A stretch of 64,000 bases of DNA from Phialophora verrucosa (lineage: Eukaryota > Ascomycota > Eurotiomycetes > Chaetothyriales > Herpotrichiellaceae): assembly GCA_002099365.1 (NCBI GenBank), contig MSED01000013.1, positions 124,001 through 188,000 of the forward strand, read 5' to 3'. Below the pieces are notes generated by a model. The model did no database searches. It worked only from the letters and a program-made list of their open reading frames with translations, and was not told where the DNA came from. Below are positions 54,367-64,000 of this stretch, piece by piece. The stretch's first letter is position 1, and every line of letters starts with the position of its first letter. Both the position numbers and the translations under genes were made by a program.

Positions 54367-55378
54367 ATGTCCCCGTTCATCAGCATGCGGCGGTTTTCCC
54401 GATCTGGATCGGTCCACGACTCCAAAACCTCAGCCTCACATCAACCGGCTCCCCCAACATCATACACGCCCCCTCTTTCTCACGCTCCGATGGTGAACGG
54501 CACGCCAGGGTCGATTCAGGATTCGAGGCCCACGTCCGCCAAAACCAGCTCGAGCTTCGACTTCGCGAACCGGCCGCCGACAAACTACCAGATGACCGCG
54601 TTGCCACACAGCGCCATCGGCAATCTCTCACGGACCGACCAGATCGTCCTGCGCCATTTCTGGGATGTCAAGTATGAAGAAAACAAGAGCCGAGATCTTC
54701 ATTTCGTGAGTCTTGCCACCTCGGACCCGCCAAGGGGAGCATGTTAACTAACCGACTCGCAAGCTCAAATTTCCTTTCTTTCCGCAATTTCCAGGCCACC
54801 AAGATCTGGTGCCTTATTGCGAGATCTACCATTTGGTGAAGACTTCGCCCGGTGCGAAAATCATCAGTCTCGGCAGTGCCAACGGCGTGTACATAGGGTA
54901 AGTCCATCTTACTGAACAGCCAGACCTTTTCCCCTGTTTCCAGCCAATGTTTGTTGCACAAAGGGTAGGGCGCGGTCTACCATGTTTCCGGTTTTTTGGG
55001 GCGATGACGACACGACAAATGTCATCAATGCATACAATGGCCTACTCTAACATCAAGTTTCTACCTAGGTTTGAGCTCTTCTCTGGCTCCCAACTCCACA
55101 TCGACATGGACGACAGCTGGCAGAACATCTCCCACCACCGGGTCTCGTTCAAAAAGTACGACAAAATGCTCAAGGACCCCGCGTCGGACACGACGTTCAA
55201 AGCGTGGCCGAAACCCCTGACCATCGAGTTTCTGGAAGAGCAGTACCAGCGCTGGATGCTGGATCTGACGAGTCTATGCTGGGAAACCGCCGAGGTCAGA
55301 GAGCTCGGTGGGAGCGCGGGAGGTGCGGAGGGCGGAGAAGGGAGCGTGGACGGCGACCTGAAGGACGACATGTTGTAA
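54367..55378 (+). CDS. Orphan fungal protein, three exons
   Basis: Exons 54367-54705, 54764-54897 and 55069-55378 encode 260 residues; introns are 58 and 171 nt with CTAAC branch points. The N-terminal 75 residues are Ser/Pro-rich. The remainder looks folded: LSRTDQIVLRHFWDVKYEEN, then PYCEIYHLVKTSPGAKIISLG, then a GFELFSGSQLHIDMDDSWQN block and a charged C-terminal helix containing EEQYQRWMLDLTSLCWE. The last 35 residues are Gly/Glu-rich. I recall no named domain. The exon junctions keep a continuous, protein-like sequence, so the gene is well supported even though its role is unknown. A short ANGVYIG strand precedes the second junction. Confidence 0.75.
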
Positions 55379-56778
55379 GCCGCTGCTGCTGCTACAGCAA
55401 ACAACGGGCGTGATCTGTCTGTCGACCCTGCCCCCCGGCCTTGTTTTGAATCCGCCCATTCAGGCCCCTGCAGGCCAACATGCAGCGTTGCAGCATGCAT
55501 GGCGTGTGCAATGCAGCTCTTACCCAGAAGACTCTCAGCCAACGGTTTCACAAAAACCGAAATGAAAAAATCACGGGAACGCGAACACGAACGCTACGGC
55601 CTTGGAAACAATCCCTTCAAAGTACACTTATGGGGTAATTAATTGATAATCGATTCAGGTGACTCCAGCGTAAAAGTCATGTACATACCTAGCCAAAGCG
55701 GACGGCGTACTCGCGGTGGAATGTTGGGTATGTAGGTAGGCACTCTTTCTTGGCGGCGCTGGTACTTCATGATATAATATGTCATATGAGTCTTGGTTGT
55801 GTCTTTAGTTTCGATCCTGGCTCCTCATTCCCGTTCCCAGGCACGGAGCAGTGTGGCGGTGGCCTGCTACTTGCCGTACTGGTGTTCTCGTGATTGCGGC
55901 CTGCTGGTTATTGCCAATCCAGCGCGCTTGTCCCACGCGACACAGTCCAGGGTACGAGTACATACCGAGTAAGGGGGGCAGAAGTGGTCAGTCAGATTGG
56001 TCTTTGAAACCATGTAATGAACAGCCCTTTGATCTTTCAGGAGGTGGTTGAGTGCGTGAGTGAGTGTGCCTGTAGTTTGCCGACGTGCATGTTTCTGTGC
56101 TCGTACGGAATACATGAAGGTCAAAACCTGGCTGGATGGAGGGCGTCATTGTCGTTCAAGCTTTGGACATCAGCCTGGAACGGATGGATAATTGGCACTT
56201 TGGATGACGGACTGGTTTTATCAAAGGCTCGTGGAAGGTCAAGCAGATTGGATCAAATCGCTGCTGCATGTTCCGCCAGCTTGTCTCGCAATACAGACGC
56301 ATCATAATCGTGGGAAGTCACAAGAGTCATGGAGCTTTTAGTTGAATGGAGTCGTTAGGTCGTATCGATACTGCATACAGGCCGTGACAAATTCCCACAA
56401 AAGCAGGGCGAAAGAAGCAAAGGAGTGAAAACAGCTACTTTCAAGCCCTCTGCACCCGAGCGAACCACAAACATATCAGCCTGAACTGGCGGTGAGGCTG
56501 AAAAATGAGAGGCTGTGTGAAATAGAATAAGGCCAAACTGCAAAGCAAGCACTTTTTGAAGTAATGTTCGTCCATCACGCCAAAAAGGAAAAGTAGAGAA
56601 CCTCCCCGATGGTCGGTTGCAAGCTTTCCCCTTCGAAATCGGGACATGGCGACTGCCATCCATTTCGGGACTCTTGATCCCTAGACGTATCGATATAAAT
56701 GGTGCGAGTGATTGCAGAGTGAACTCGGCAATGACTTTAGCTCCTGCTGCTTAACGTGGTTTCTGGAGGCTGGCCTCC
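55379..56778. other. Convergent intergenic region
   Basis: 1.4 kb between the 3' ends of two convergent genes. It has a GGTACGAGTACATACCGAGT word pair at 55951. No coding frame or repeat array. Confidence 0.5.
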
Positions 56779-58732
56779 TCAGCGGACCAACTCCTGCCTC
56801 CAGTATGTATCAAAGTCAGCCATCGAGCGCTCGGCGACGTGACCGACAGTCATGACCTTGACGTTCCATTCGATGCTGTGGAATTTTCCAAAATGAATTC
56901 GACTCGCATCGCCCAACTCCTGGCCTTTTTTGAGCACAATGGCGATGGGCCTTTTTCTGAACTTGGGCTCCCCTGGTAAGGCTCCAGGCGGTGTCGGCCT
57001 GTGGCTCGCGTAGACGATCGCGTGCGCTTGATCCTCTTCGCCAATGTTTTTCTCTGAAATACCTTTTTGTCGGTAAGAGTTGATGGGCACGCAAATGCAA
57101 TAGCCTTGTCGTTGTCTAATGACAGCCATTCTCCGTATGTGGCTATAGATATATTCACCCTTGGGCCCTTTTGTCACGTAGCGTGAGTCATAGTTGGTAA
57201 TCTGTGGGTCTCCGTGTCTGAGGCCGAGATTTTCGTGGAACATCATCGAAAAAACTCTGCCCTCGGAGAAGAAGGCACCAGCATCGGAACGTAAGACGTA
57301 GTTTGGATCGAGAAGCTGAGGGTCTGCAAGTTGAGACTGGCCTCTGACCTCGACACCCTCCAAGCCATTAGCGGTCGGCAGGATAAGTCTGCGATCGCGG
57401 CCAGTCTGAGATTCCCTCGAAGGATGAGCACGAGTTACTCGATATCCCTTTGGATCCCCCTGGTCCTGGGATACCTTTCTTCCATGATCATAGTTCGTAT
57501 TTGTTCGCGAAGTGGGGTTAGGGAGAGATGTAGGCGTCTGAGTGTCCTCGAGTCCACTCTGGGGTCGAGTCGGGATATATGGTGCAGTAGTACCTGATTG
57601 AGGGAGAAGATTGCTCGCCAGCGGCTGTCCGCTGGTCTGGACGGATTGATAATGGCTTGTTGCCTGCCCATAGGGCGACAACGACGATGCCGTCGCATTT
57701 GTAGCCGTGCCCGGCATCGCCTGCGTTCGATACGAGGGAGCGGGAGGACCATGAGGGCCACGAACAGTGTACGATGGCTGGCTCGGGTCCGTCATGCCCG
57801 TTTGATCATTCCCAGAGCCCTGATTTCTGGACGTGGATAAAGTTGGTTCCCGACGTGAAGCCGCGCCCGCCTCGAACAGGCGGTTCACTTGTTTGAGTGT
57901 CTGATCGAAGTCCCGGGCATACTCATTCCGATCGACCTTGTCCTCGCCCTTTCCCCCTAGATGATAAAGATAGTCATCCCGTTCGCGAGCATTGCGACTT
58001 TTGCAGGCTTTGAGGATCACATAGCGTTGCACGCAACGGTGGATACGCAGATTGTCTCCCTTTTTCCTTGACTGAACCGCAGAGTCTAGAAGAGATTGAA
58101 GATCTACGTCCAGGATGCGCTTGTGCTTCTTGATGAAGTCGTTGCATTCTTCGAAGTCACCATATGGAATGGCGATAAAGTCGAGAAGAAGGTCATCCTG
58201 GGAAGAAATTTCCAATGTGAGGTTGCTGCCCTGAGCGTCATGTGGTGGCCTACGCGTTTGAATCGGTTCTTCACGACGCGAGGCAGCATTTTCTGCAACA
58301 GATGGGTACAATGCTGAACGCGAACCTGCGCCGGCAGTTTGCACCTCGTAGCCCGGTGAGATGTGCGCTGGATGCTCTCGTCGCCGATAATCCTGCTGAG
58401 CGACACTTCGGTCAGGCAGGCTTTGGCGTGGTTGGTCTTGTTCAGATCTCGGAGTCTCCCTGCAATGTAGATATGTCAATAGGTGATAGACGTGGCGAGC
58501 AGTATAACCATGCCGCGCACCTTTCCTGCCGGGGGGATATTGTGTTGGGAATCGGACTGAACGTCCCTGTGCGCCGATCTTCGAAGCAGTACCTCCCTTG
58601 CTGGGGTCAGCGGGACACCACGAGGTTGAGATTCTACAACATACCATGCTGAATCACGACTCGTAGTTCACGTCCATCGCTATGTCTCCTCCACTTAGAA
58701 CCATATCTTTCGACAGGATCATACGGTGCCAT
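56779..58732 (-). CDS. DUF6590-domain protein, N-terminal exons unsettled
   Basis: The long frame 58647-56779 carries a DUF6590 domain in its last about 170 residues: GRVFSMMFHEN, YVTKGPKGEYIYSHIRRMAVIR, GYCICVPINSY, AHAIVYASHRPTPPG, RIHFGKFHSIEWNVKVMTVGHV. This is a widespread fungal domain of unknown function. Residues before it are Gln/Ser/Thr-rich and disordered. A better start is ATG 58732 (MAPYDPVERYGSKWRRHSDG), followed by a 44-nt intron with GTATGT donor and CTGACCCCAG acceptor (58638-58595, approximately). A second intron ending at CATTGCAG before the GAGACTCCG codons is likely, but its phase could not be reconciled. The C-terminal 550 residues are reliable. Confidence 0.75.
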
Positions 58733-59718
58733 GAAAGTCCCAGGAGCGTGGGTGATGGCAGCATCTGAGACCAGCTCGACGGTTGCCAGGAGGATACAGT
58801 GACGCCAGCCAGAATATGTACCTCGTCCATCACGCAGAGCCGCACCTGCGGGGAGGAAGAGTGGATCAAGCGTTCATGCAAAGGGCGTTGGCGGTGCTAG
58901 TGGTCGTTCACAGAAGCGATAGGCCTCGCGTTGATGAGGTCCGGCAGCAGCGTGGGTGAAATTCAGGTGTGGCCATCGAGGACAGCGCACGAAGCTGATC
59001 CTGAGATGGATGATTGGCCGCCATCCTTGCTCTGAGCGAGAGGGCAGAGCAATTGAAGAGCCTGCGGGGATGACCCATGCCATCGCTCGCTGTTGATGCA
59101 GACGTTACAGGAGATACGGCGAGGAGGCAGATGACAGAGCCGTCCAGAGGATCGTGGAGGGGGGTCCAGATCGGACAGTTGGCGGCGGCTCACTGCTCGG
59201 TGACGGCGTGGTTGCTTTGAAATGACCGGCTGTCAGACACGCCGACATTTCCCATTCATCCGTTCATCCATTAATCAGAATTGCGGGACGCCTGCTGCCG
59301 TTACACGAGCATCCTTTAGCCTTCTGAAGACTTTCCGGGCATCCCTGCCCCCGGCAGAGCTCGTCTCCGGGCGTGGTCGGTCAGTATTCGCACCAGCGTG
59401 CCGCCTTGCATTTTGGACTCTTGATTGCCCTCCACACTTCGTCGCTTGGATCATGTCTAGTATTGGCCATTGGCTGTGCGCGGTTCTATCTTTGCAGCCA
59501 TGGCTGATGCTGCTCTGGTGATATGTAGTTCACTCCCAGGCTTCTGCCATGTTGGCTGTCTGCAACTTCCTGTTTCTTGTCCCGAGGCTGTTTGACCTAC
59601 CATGCTCTACCTTTATTTAATCTTTACCTGTTTACGTCGCTCTCAGGGTTCTGCCGGCTTCGGCGGCTGAGTCTCTTGATACGAGTTGCGTCGTGTGACT
59701 TGATCGTGAATCAAGTCT
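58733..59718. other. Divergent intergenic region
   Basis: About 1 kb between the DUF6590 gene and the coiled-coil gene, which face away from each other. It must contain both promoters. No repeat or RNA gene recognised. Confidence 0.5.
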
Positions 59719-61593
59719 ATGGACTTTCTATCTAACGAGATAGACTGGGATTCGGGTATACTCCTACGACCTGATTGTGCACGGTGGGAACAATTCCCCC
59801 CTTTCACCCCGCTGGGAACTGACTTGGAATGCAGGGACGTGGCTCTTCCTCAATGTCCCGCCCCGCCGCCCGTCAACTATCGGGAGAACGTGGGAGACTT
59901 CGACACGGGACGTCAACTATCGTGGGGACGGAATGCAAACACGACCAGATCTGCTCGCGACCGACTTTGGAGACGAAGAAGAGACGATGCAGATAACAAG
60001 AGAATGTCACTAGAGCTAGCATTAATCGATTACGACTCACGGCCTCCAGATACGCACTCATGTTCGGTGGCAGACTGGCCTTTAGCGGAGGACCAGTCTT
60101 CCCCTCGCTCACCCGCGGATGTTGTATCGGACGTTTCAATGGGGGCCAAACACCCAGAAAATCCCCTTGACCTTATCGACAAGCAGGTATGTTTCGTGAA
60201 TGGGTTTCAAACGCTTGGCGCGAAGAGGCGAAAGGTGCGACGGCTCAGAGTACGAGCACGGGATGGTCGAGATCAAATCAAAGCCACAAGGACCCGCCTT
60301 CATAGTGCGCTGCAACGCATTTTCAAGGCTGTCGAATCACATCCTCTTCGGTTTGACAGTGCCGACTCTGTCAAAAAGGATTTCCAGACAGCGGAAGTGG
60401 CGTACGAGGAACTCAATTCTGAGGATGTTGCACAGGACATTGTAGAAAGTGATCTTCTGCCAGAGGAATGGGAATTAGAAGACACGGAGCGGAAATTGTA
60501 CGAAGCCATACTCGGTCCATCAGCTTGCCATGAAGATGACGATCTCGATGACGATTTAGGAAGGACACTTCAACAGGCTCGTCGGCCCATGACAGCCAGT
60601 GAAGACGTAACCTCTTTGCCGGGACCCGATGAGGCAACGGCAGACGAAAGATTGTCAGCACTGGTGGAAGAAAGACGACACTTGAAGGACAGCCTCGCGA
60701 GCCAGGAAAAAGAGTACGCAGCGCTACAGAAGGATCTGGAGATGAGAGCTGCAGCAGGTGTTCCCGTGGACATCTTCTCGCGCAACACTTTGGAGGACTT
60801 TGCTGAACGTCGTCGCCAACTGCTGAAGCATATTGCCGGGCTGAGTGCCGACGTCAGCGACCTCGAGGCCATCAACTTGGAAGCTTCGCTCCACGATGCG
60901 AGGCAATCAAACGTTTTATTTGGACTCCATCAGTTCCATGGATTGGAGACCGGAGACTATGCACTGGATCCCCCGAATGGCGACTTGCGAATCCTGGGGC
61001 TCTCCGACCAGGACCGCCAGGCACGCAAGGCCGACATGGATTCCTTTTTGGCTCAGCCTGTCTTGGATCAGCTGATGCATGCGGACGGTACACTTGAGCA
61101 AAGTTTCGGCCTTCCGATCGTGCCATACTCGTCCATCGAATGGCAAGTGGATGACGAGCTCTTGGACAGCTTGACAAATTACGTATCTCACTGGATTCTC
61201 GGATGCGTGCAATCATCGTGGTGGTCATTCACTCGCTTGGCGGCGTGGATAGACGCTGCCGGGGAATTCACTACTCGAGCAACTGCAGGATTGTTGAAGG
61301 CGACGTGGTTCCAGGATGGAGCAGGCCTGTCATCTGTGTTCGTCTGGAGCGAAGACCCAAGGAGCTCGATCGTTCCTCATGCTCCTATGGACCAGGCCCT
61401 GACTCCGACATCTGATACGGTAGGAACACGGGAGCCTTTGTGGGAGCTTCATCGACCAAAACGTCGGCACAGCTCGGGCTATTCCGGTGGACAAACTCGC
61501 CACCGAAGAGTCTCAAGCCACAGTCACCCGGGCACGAGCAGAGTTGAGCAAGCGCCCCGTGTACCAAGTGATGGTGTCTGGTTGCCTTCGTGA
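59719..61593 (+). CDS. Orphan coiled-coil protein
   Basis: One exon, 624 residues. Residues 1-160 are low-complexity and acidic. Two charged helical segments follow: about 170-260 (KRRKVRRLRVRARDGRD and onward) and about 305-390 (LSALVEERRHLKDSLASQEK and onward), with heptad-like hydrophobic spacing. A compact segment at about 440-560 (SSIEWQVDDELLDSLTNYV, WILGCVQSSWWSFTRLAAW) may be a small Trp-rich domain. The tail is Ser/Arg/His-rich. No family is recognised and no catalytic motif is visible. A structural or scaffolding role is a guess. Downstream, another frame stays open to 61807, but no splice junction connecting to it is convincing. Confidence 0.65.
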   Translation: MDFLSNEIDWDSGILLRPDCARWEQFPPFTPLGTDLECRDVALPQCPAPPPVNYRENVGDFDTGRQLSWGRNANTTRSARDRLWRRRRDDADNKRMSLELALIDYDSRPPDTHSCSVADWPLAEDQSSPRSPADVVSDVSMGAKHPENPLDLIDKQVCFVNGFQTLGAKRRKVRRLRVRARDGRDQIKATRTRLHSALQRIFKAVESHPLRFDSADSVKKDFQTAEVAYEELNSEDVAQDIVESDLLPEEWELEDTERKLYEAILGPSACHEDDDLDDDLGRTLQQARRPMTASEDVTSLPGPDEATADERLSALVEERRHLKDSLASQEKEYAALQKDLEMRAAAGVPVDIFSRNTLEDFAERRRQLLKHIAGLSADVSDLEAINLEASLHDARQSNVLFGLHQFHGLETGDYALDPPNGDLRILGLSDQDRQARKADMDSFLAQPVLDQLMHADGTLEQSFGLPIVPYSSIEWQVDDELLDSLTNYVSHWILGCVQSSWWSFTRLAAWIDAAGEFTTRATAGLLKATWFQDGAGLSSVFVWSEDPRSSIVPHAPMDQALTPTSDTVGTREPLWELHRPKRRHSSGYSGGQTRHRRVSSHSHPGTSRVEQAPRVPSDGVWLPS

Positions 61594-64000
61594 TGGGGTC
61601 GTGGCTGGTACGCTTTACGAGTCATTCATCATATCAGGGGCACTGATGGCTGCTCTGCTCTCGGGTTTCAGGACATGTCCAATCTGGTCTCTGCTCCACA
61701 AAAAGGAGATTTTGCCCCTTTCGGCAAGCGATCTGGGGCTATTGTTTGCGGAATTCCGGCAGATCACAAAGGATCGAATCCCCCGTCTCTGCCTTAAACT
61801 CGACTAAGAGGTAGGAGTCCGAAGTCTTCCTCACCGTTTAATCGTGCATGCACACGGCTTTACTTTTCTCCACGCACTTACGAGTACATCTCCCTTGTTC
61901 TCTTAGCATAATCCATACGATAAAGGATCATATTTTGCCCAGAGCCAGCCACCTAGTCGAAGCGGCATAGTGGCCTCCTTGCCCATTGCGGCTTCCAGCC
62001 TTGTCCAGACCCAGGAAATAGGCTACCCTTGGTTGTGTTGTAGCAGAGCCTGACAGTCATGCCAATACCAATATATCGAGGGGGACAAGGCCGCTCCCGC
62101 TCGCATCCTTGAACTTGCGGAGCCTTGTGGAACTGACCTATGCGCCGCAGCTGGTCGACTCGCTATGTGACCACGAGTGACCCTGAGACTACCACAGTTG
62201 ACAGGTCATCCCCAGCGTGAGCAATACGAAGCGAGGCATGCTCATTCGTCGGACTAGGATGCACATCTACCGGTTCTGTATGGAGGGCGCGTGTGTGATG
62301 ACCCTGGTTGAATTACGCGGCTGAAAGCAGGCTGTGCGCGCCCAAGAACTGGGCAAACCATGCAGCCTTACTCGTACACACGACGAAGATCCTGCGTATG
62401 GTAGTTTCCATTTGACACAGTGTACAGGGTACCCGTTTCCAAGCAGACAATACGGCCATGCTTGACAAGATACGAGTGCCAGGTTGCCTGGTTTCAATCT
62501 GCCCGTCGACTGTGGCTTCTTACTATGCTTGGCTTCAATCAACAAGAATAGCGACAACCAGAATGACGCGTCTGGCCCTTGTTCTCTCGCCTTGCAGTTG
62601 CAGTTTCGGTTTCAGCTTCAACATCGACCACCCCATGCATGCTGGGAACTTACTCTGTATTGGATCACGGATGCTGCACGCTGTAGCTCGTTTGAGTTTC
62701 ACCGCGCCAGGGATTGTTGAGGCCTGGTCCGGGGACAATACTCCGTATATGACAGCTACTGACAGCCATGCGGGACGGTGCGGTGCCTTGTCGAGGGTGT
62801 CCGACTCTACTCAAGCACGGCTGCCTACCTAACCTGCTGAAGTCGCATCGAGAGAGGGGGGAAAGATCCCATTGAGGAAAAACCCTAGGGCAAAAGTTCC
62901 ATTCATTTCCGCGCAAAGGCTCCGACCTCAACGATCAATGCCCAATCCACGGGCGGGAGGACGAGTATCTAGTACAGCCTAGCCAACAAGGCGCGAGATC
63001 CATCGCATGGCCGTTGTTCCCTGAGCCTGGCGTCGCAAGAGGTGGATAGCGTCGTCGCCGTCGTGAGCTATTAGGATGGATCTATCAGCCACAGGAAGCT
63101 TTGATGTGGCTGTCCTGCCACGATGTCTCTTCTCTGGACAGCTGAGCAGAGGGAGGTACAAAGCACGAGTAGTCGGGTTCGATGGAGACTCTATCGAAGA
63201 ACTCATGGCGAGGTCTACTTCAAAAGTACAATAATAGGGAATCCGGATCGGCGCTGGGCGGGTATCAACTTCCTTACCACATCTCGGATCCCGTTTGGAT
63301 GCTACGACTGCCGTCACTTTGGCTAGGGGGCCATGGCGTTGGACAGGATGGGTATGTCGGCGTGGGCCCGCACAGTGAGGTAGAACATCAAGGTACTGTA
63401 ACACTTTCTATTCATGCGATCGCGGGATCCCTGCCGTTGATCGTCGAGGCAGATTGCCAAATATGCCAGAGTGAGGCTCGCTGTCTTCGGCACAGGCGTT
63501 AGCGCGTACGAAGTATATCTAGACACGCCAGAGAGGGCTTAATGATGCACCGTGAGCTGGAAAATCCCTATCATGGTACTAACTACCGCACGTCGACGGA
63601 GTTTTCCAACTCACGGTCCTACGTACACGGTAGTTGCTGAGGAGGTGTCGTCACAAATCCCTCCCCTTGCTTGCTGGCTACCACGCCCTGCTTACACGGC
63701 ATGCCTCAGCAAAGCGGTTTTCTAGGACACGTGGCACACCATCCCGAGAAACTGGTAACACATGCTCGGCTCTAGGCCGTGTGCGTAAGTAAGTTGATGC
63801 TCTCCACCCTGTGTCTCGGAGAACAAGGCCATAGGCACGCGATATTTGAGGTGTCGACATGCTTGCTGTTTTTTTGGGACGTCAAGCACTTGTAGCGACG
63901 GACGGACGCACTGCCCATTGGTCAATTGGCATGTCAACCTGCAGGGCGCATCACATTGGGCCGCCAGGTTGCTGACCGCAAGTCCACTGCCAGTCGTCCC
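61594..64000. other. 2.4-kb region without recognised gene
   Basis: No frame has protein-like composition or domains. It contains TACGAGTAC (61879) and ACTCGTAC (62370) words and an interleaved pair of inverted repeats (63549-63635). Confidence 0.5.
63549..63635. repeat. Two interleaved inverted repeats
   Basis: Arms 63549-63564 and 63602-63617 match at 15 of 16 positions (ACCGTGAGCTGGAAAA against TTTTCCAACTCACGGT). Arms 63581-63588 and 63628-63635 (AACTACCG/CGGTAGTT) match perfectly. The order is left1-left2-right1-right2, so the two cannot both form simple nested hairpins. Confidence 0.6.

Overview
The window is nuclear DNA of a filamentous ascomycete (Pezizomycotina). The genes are separated, unoriented and mostly monocistronic. 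They carry short GT-AG introns (mostly 44-90 nt) with CTGAC/CTAAC branch points. The protein content is typical of the group: two HET-domain genes, a Zn2Cys6 regulator, a DUF6590 protein, indoleamine 2,3-dioxygenase, an IQGAP with a long IQ array and an Rck2/Srk1-type kinase. The class cannot be fixed from the sequence alone; Eurotiomycetes (Chaetothyriomycetidae-like) or Dothideomycetes would both fit. I found no tRNA, rRNA, CRISPR, intact transposon or viral gene.

Layout. 1.2-7.2 kb: a War1-like Zn2Cys6 factor and a large disordered protein, both on minus. 8.5-12.7 kb: an orphan single-pass membrane protein, a small secreted Tyr/Thr/Ser-repeat protein with a Kex2-type site, and a Pmp3-family membrane protein. 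13.4-20.6 kb: ATP12 (F1-ATPase assembly), an arginase-fold protein with altered metal ligands, HET gene 1 and RRP7 (pre-rRNA processing). 21.4-34.2 kb is a housekeeping block: an Nbp2/Skb5-like SH3 protein, SSU72 CTD phosphatase, a Nudix hydrolase ending in SKL, IMP dehydrogenase and IQGAP. 36.7-40.4 kb: an unresolved orphan gene and the Rck2/Srk1 kinase. 41.2-48.3 kb: a monocarboxylate-type MFS transporter, HET gene 2 and indoleamine 2,3-dioxygenase. 48.3-52.9 kb: a gene-poor stretch with a 40-bp repeat array and a promoter-like segment that no clear ORF follows, then a small C2H2-like protein and a DJ-1/PfpI protein. 54.4-61.6 kb: an orphan three-exon gene, a DUF6590 protein and an orphan coiled-coil protein. 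The last 2.4 kb shows no gene.

The genes do not form an obvious biosynthetic cluster. Several neighbours are divergent pairs that share a promoter: gene 2/orphan membrane protein, ATP12/arginase-like, SH3/SSU72 and IMPDH/IQGAP. The more unusual features are the secreted repeat protein, the arginase-like protein, the peroxisomal Nudix enzyme, the repeat array with its orphan promoter near 48.6-49.6 kb, and a short GTACTCGTAC-type word that recurs in intergenic DNA.

All exon boundaries were read by hand from splice motifs and frame continuity, without transcript data.
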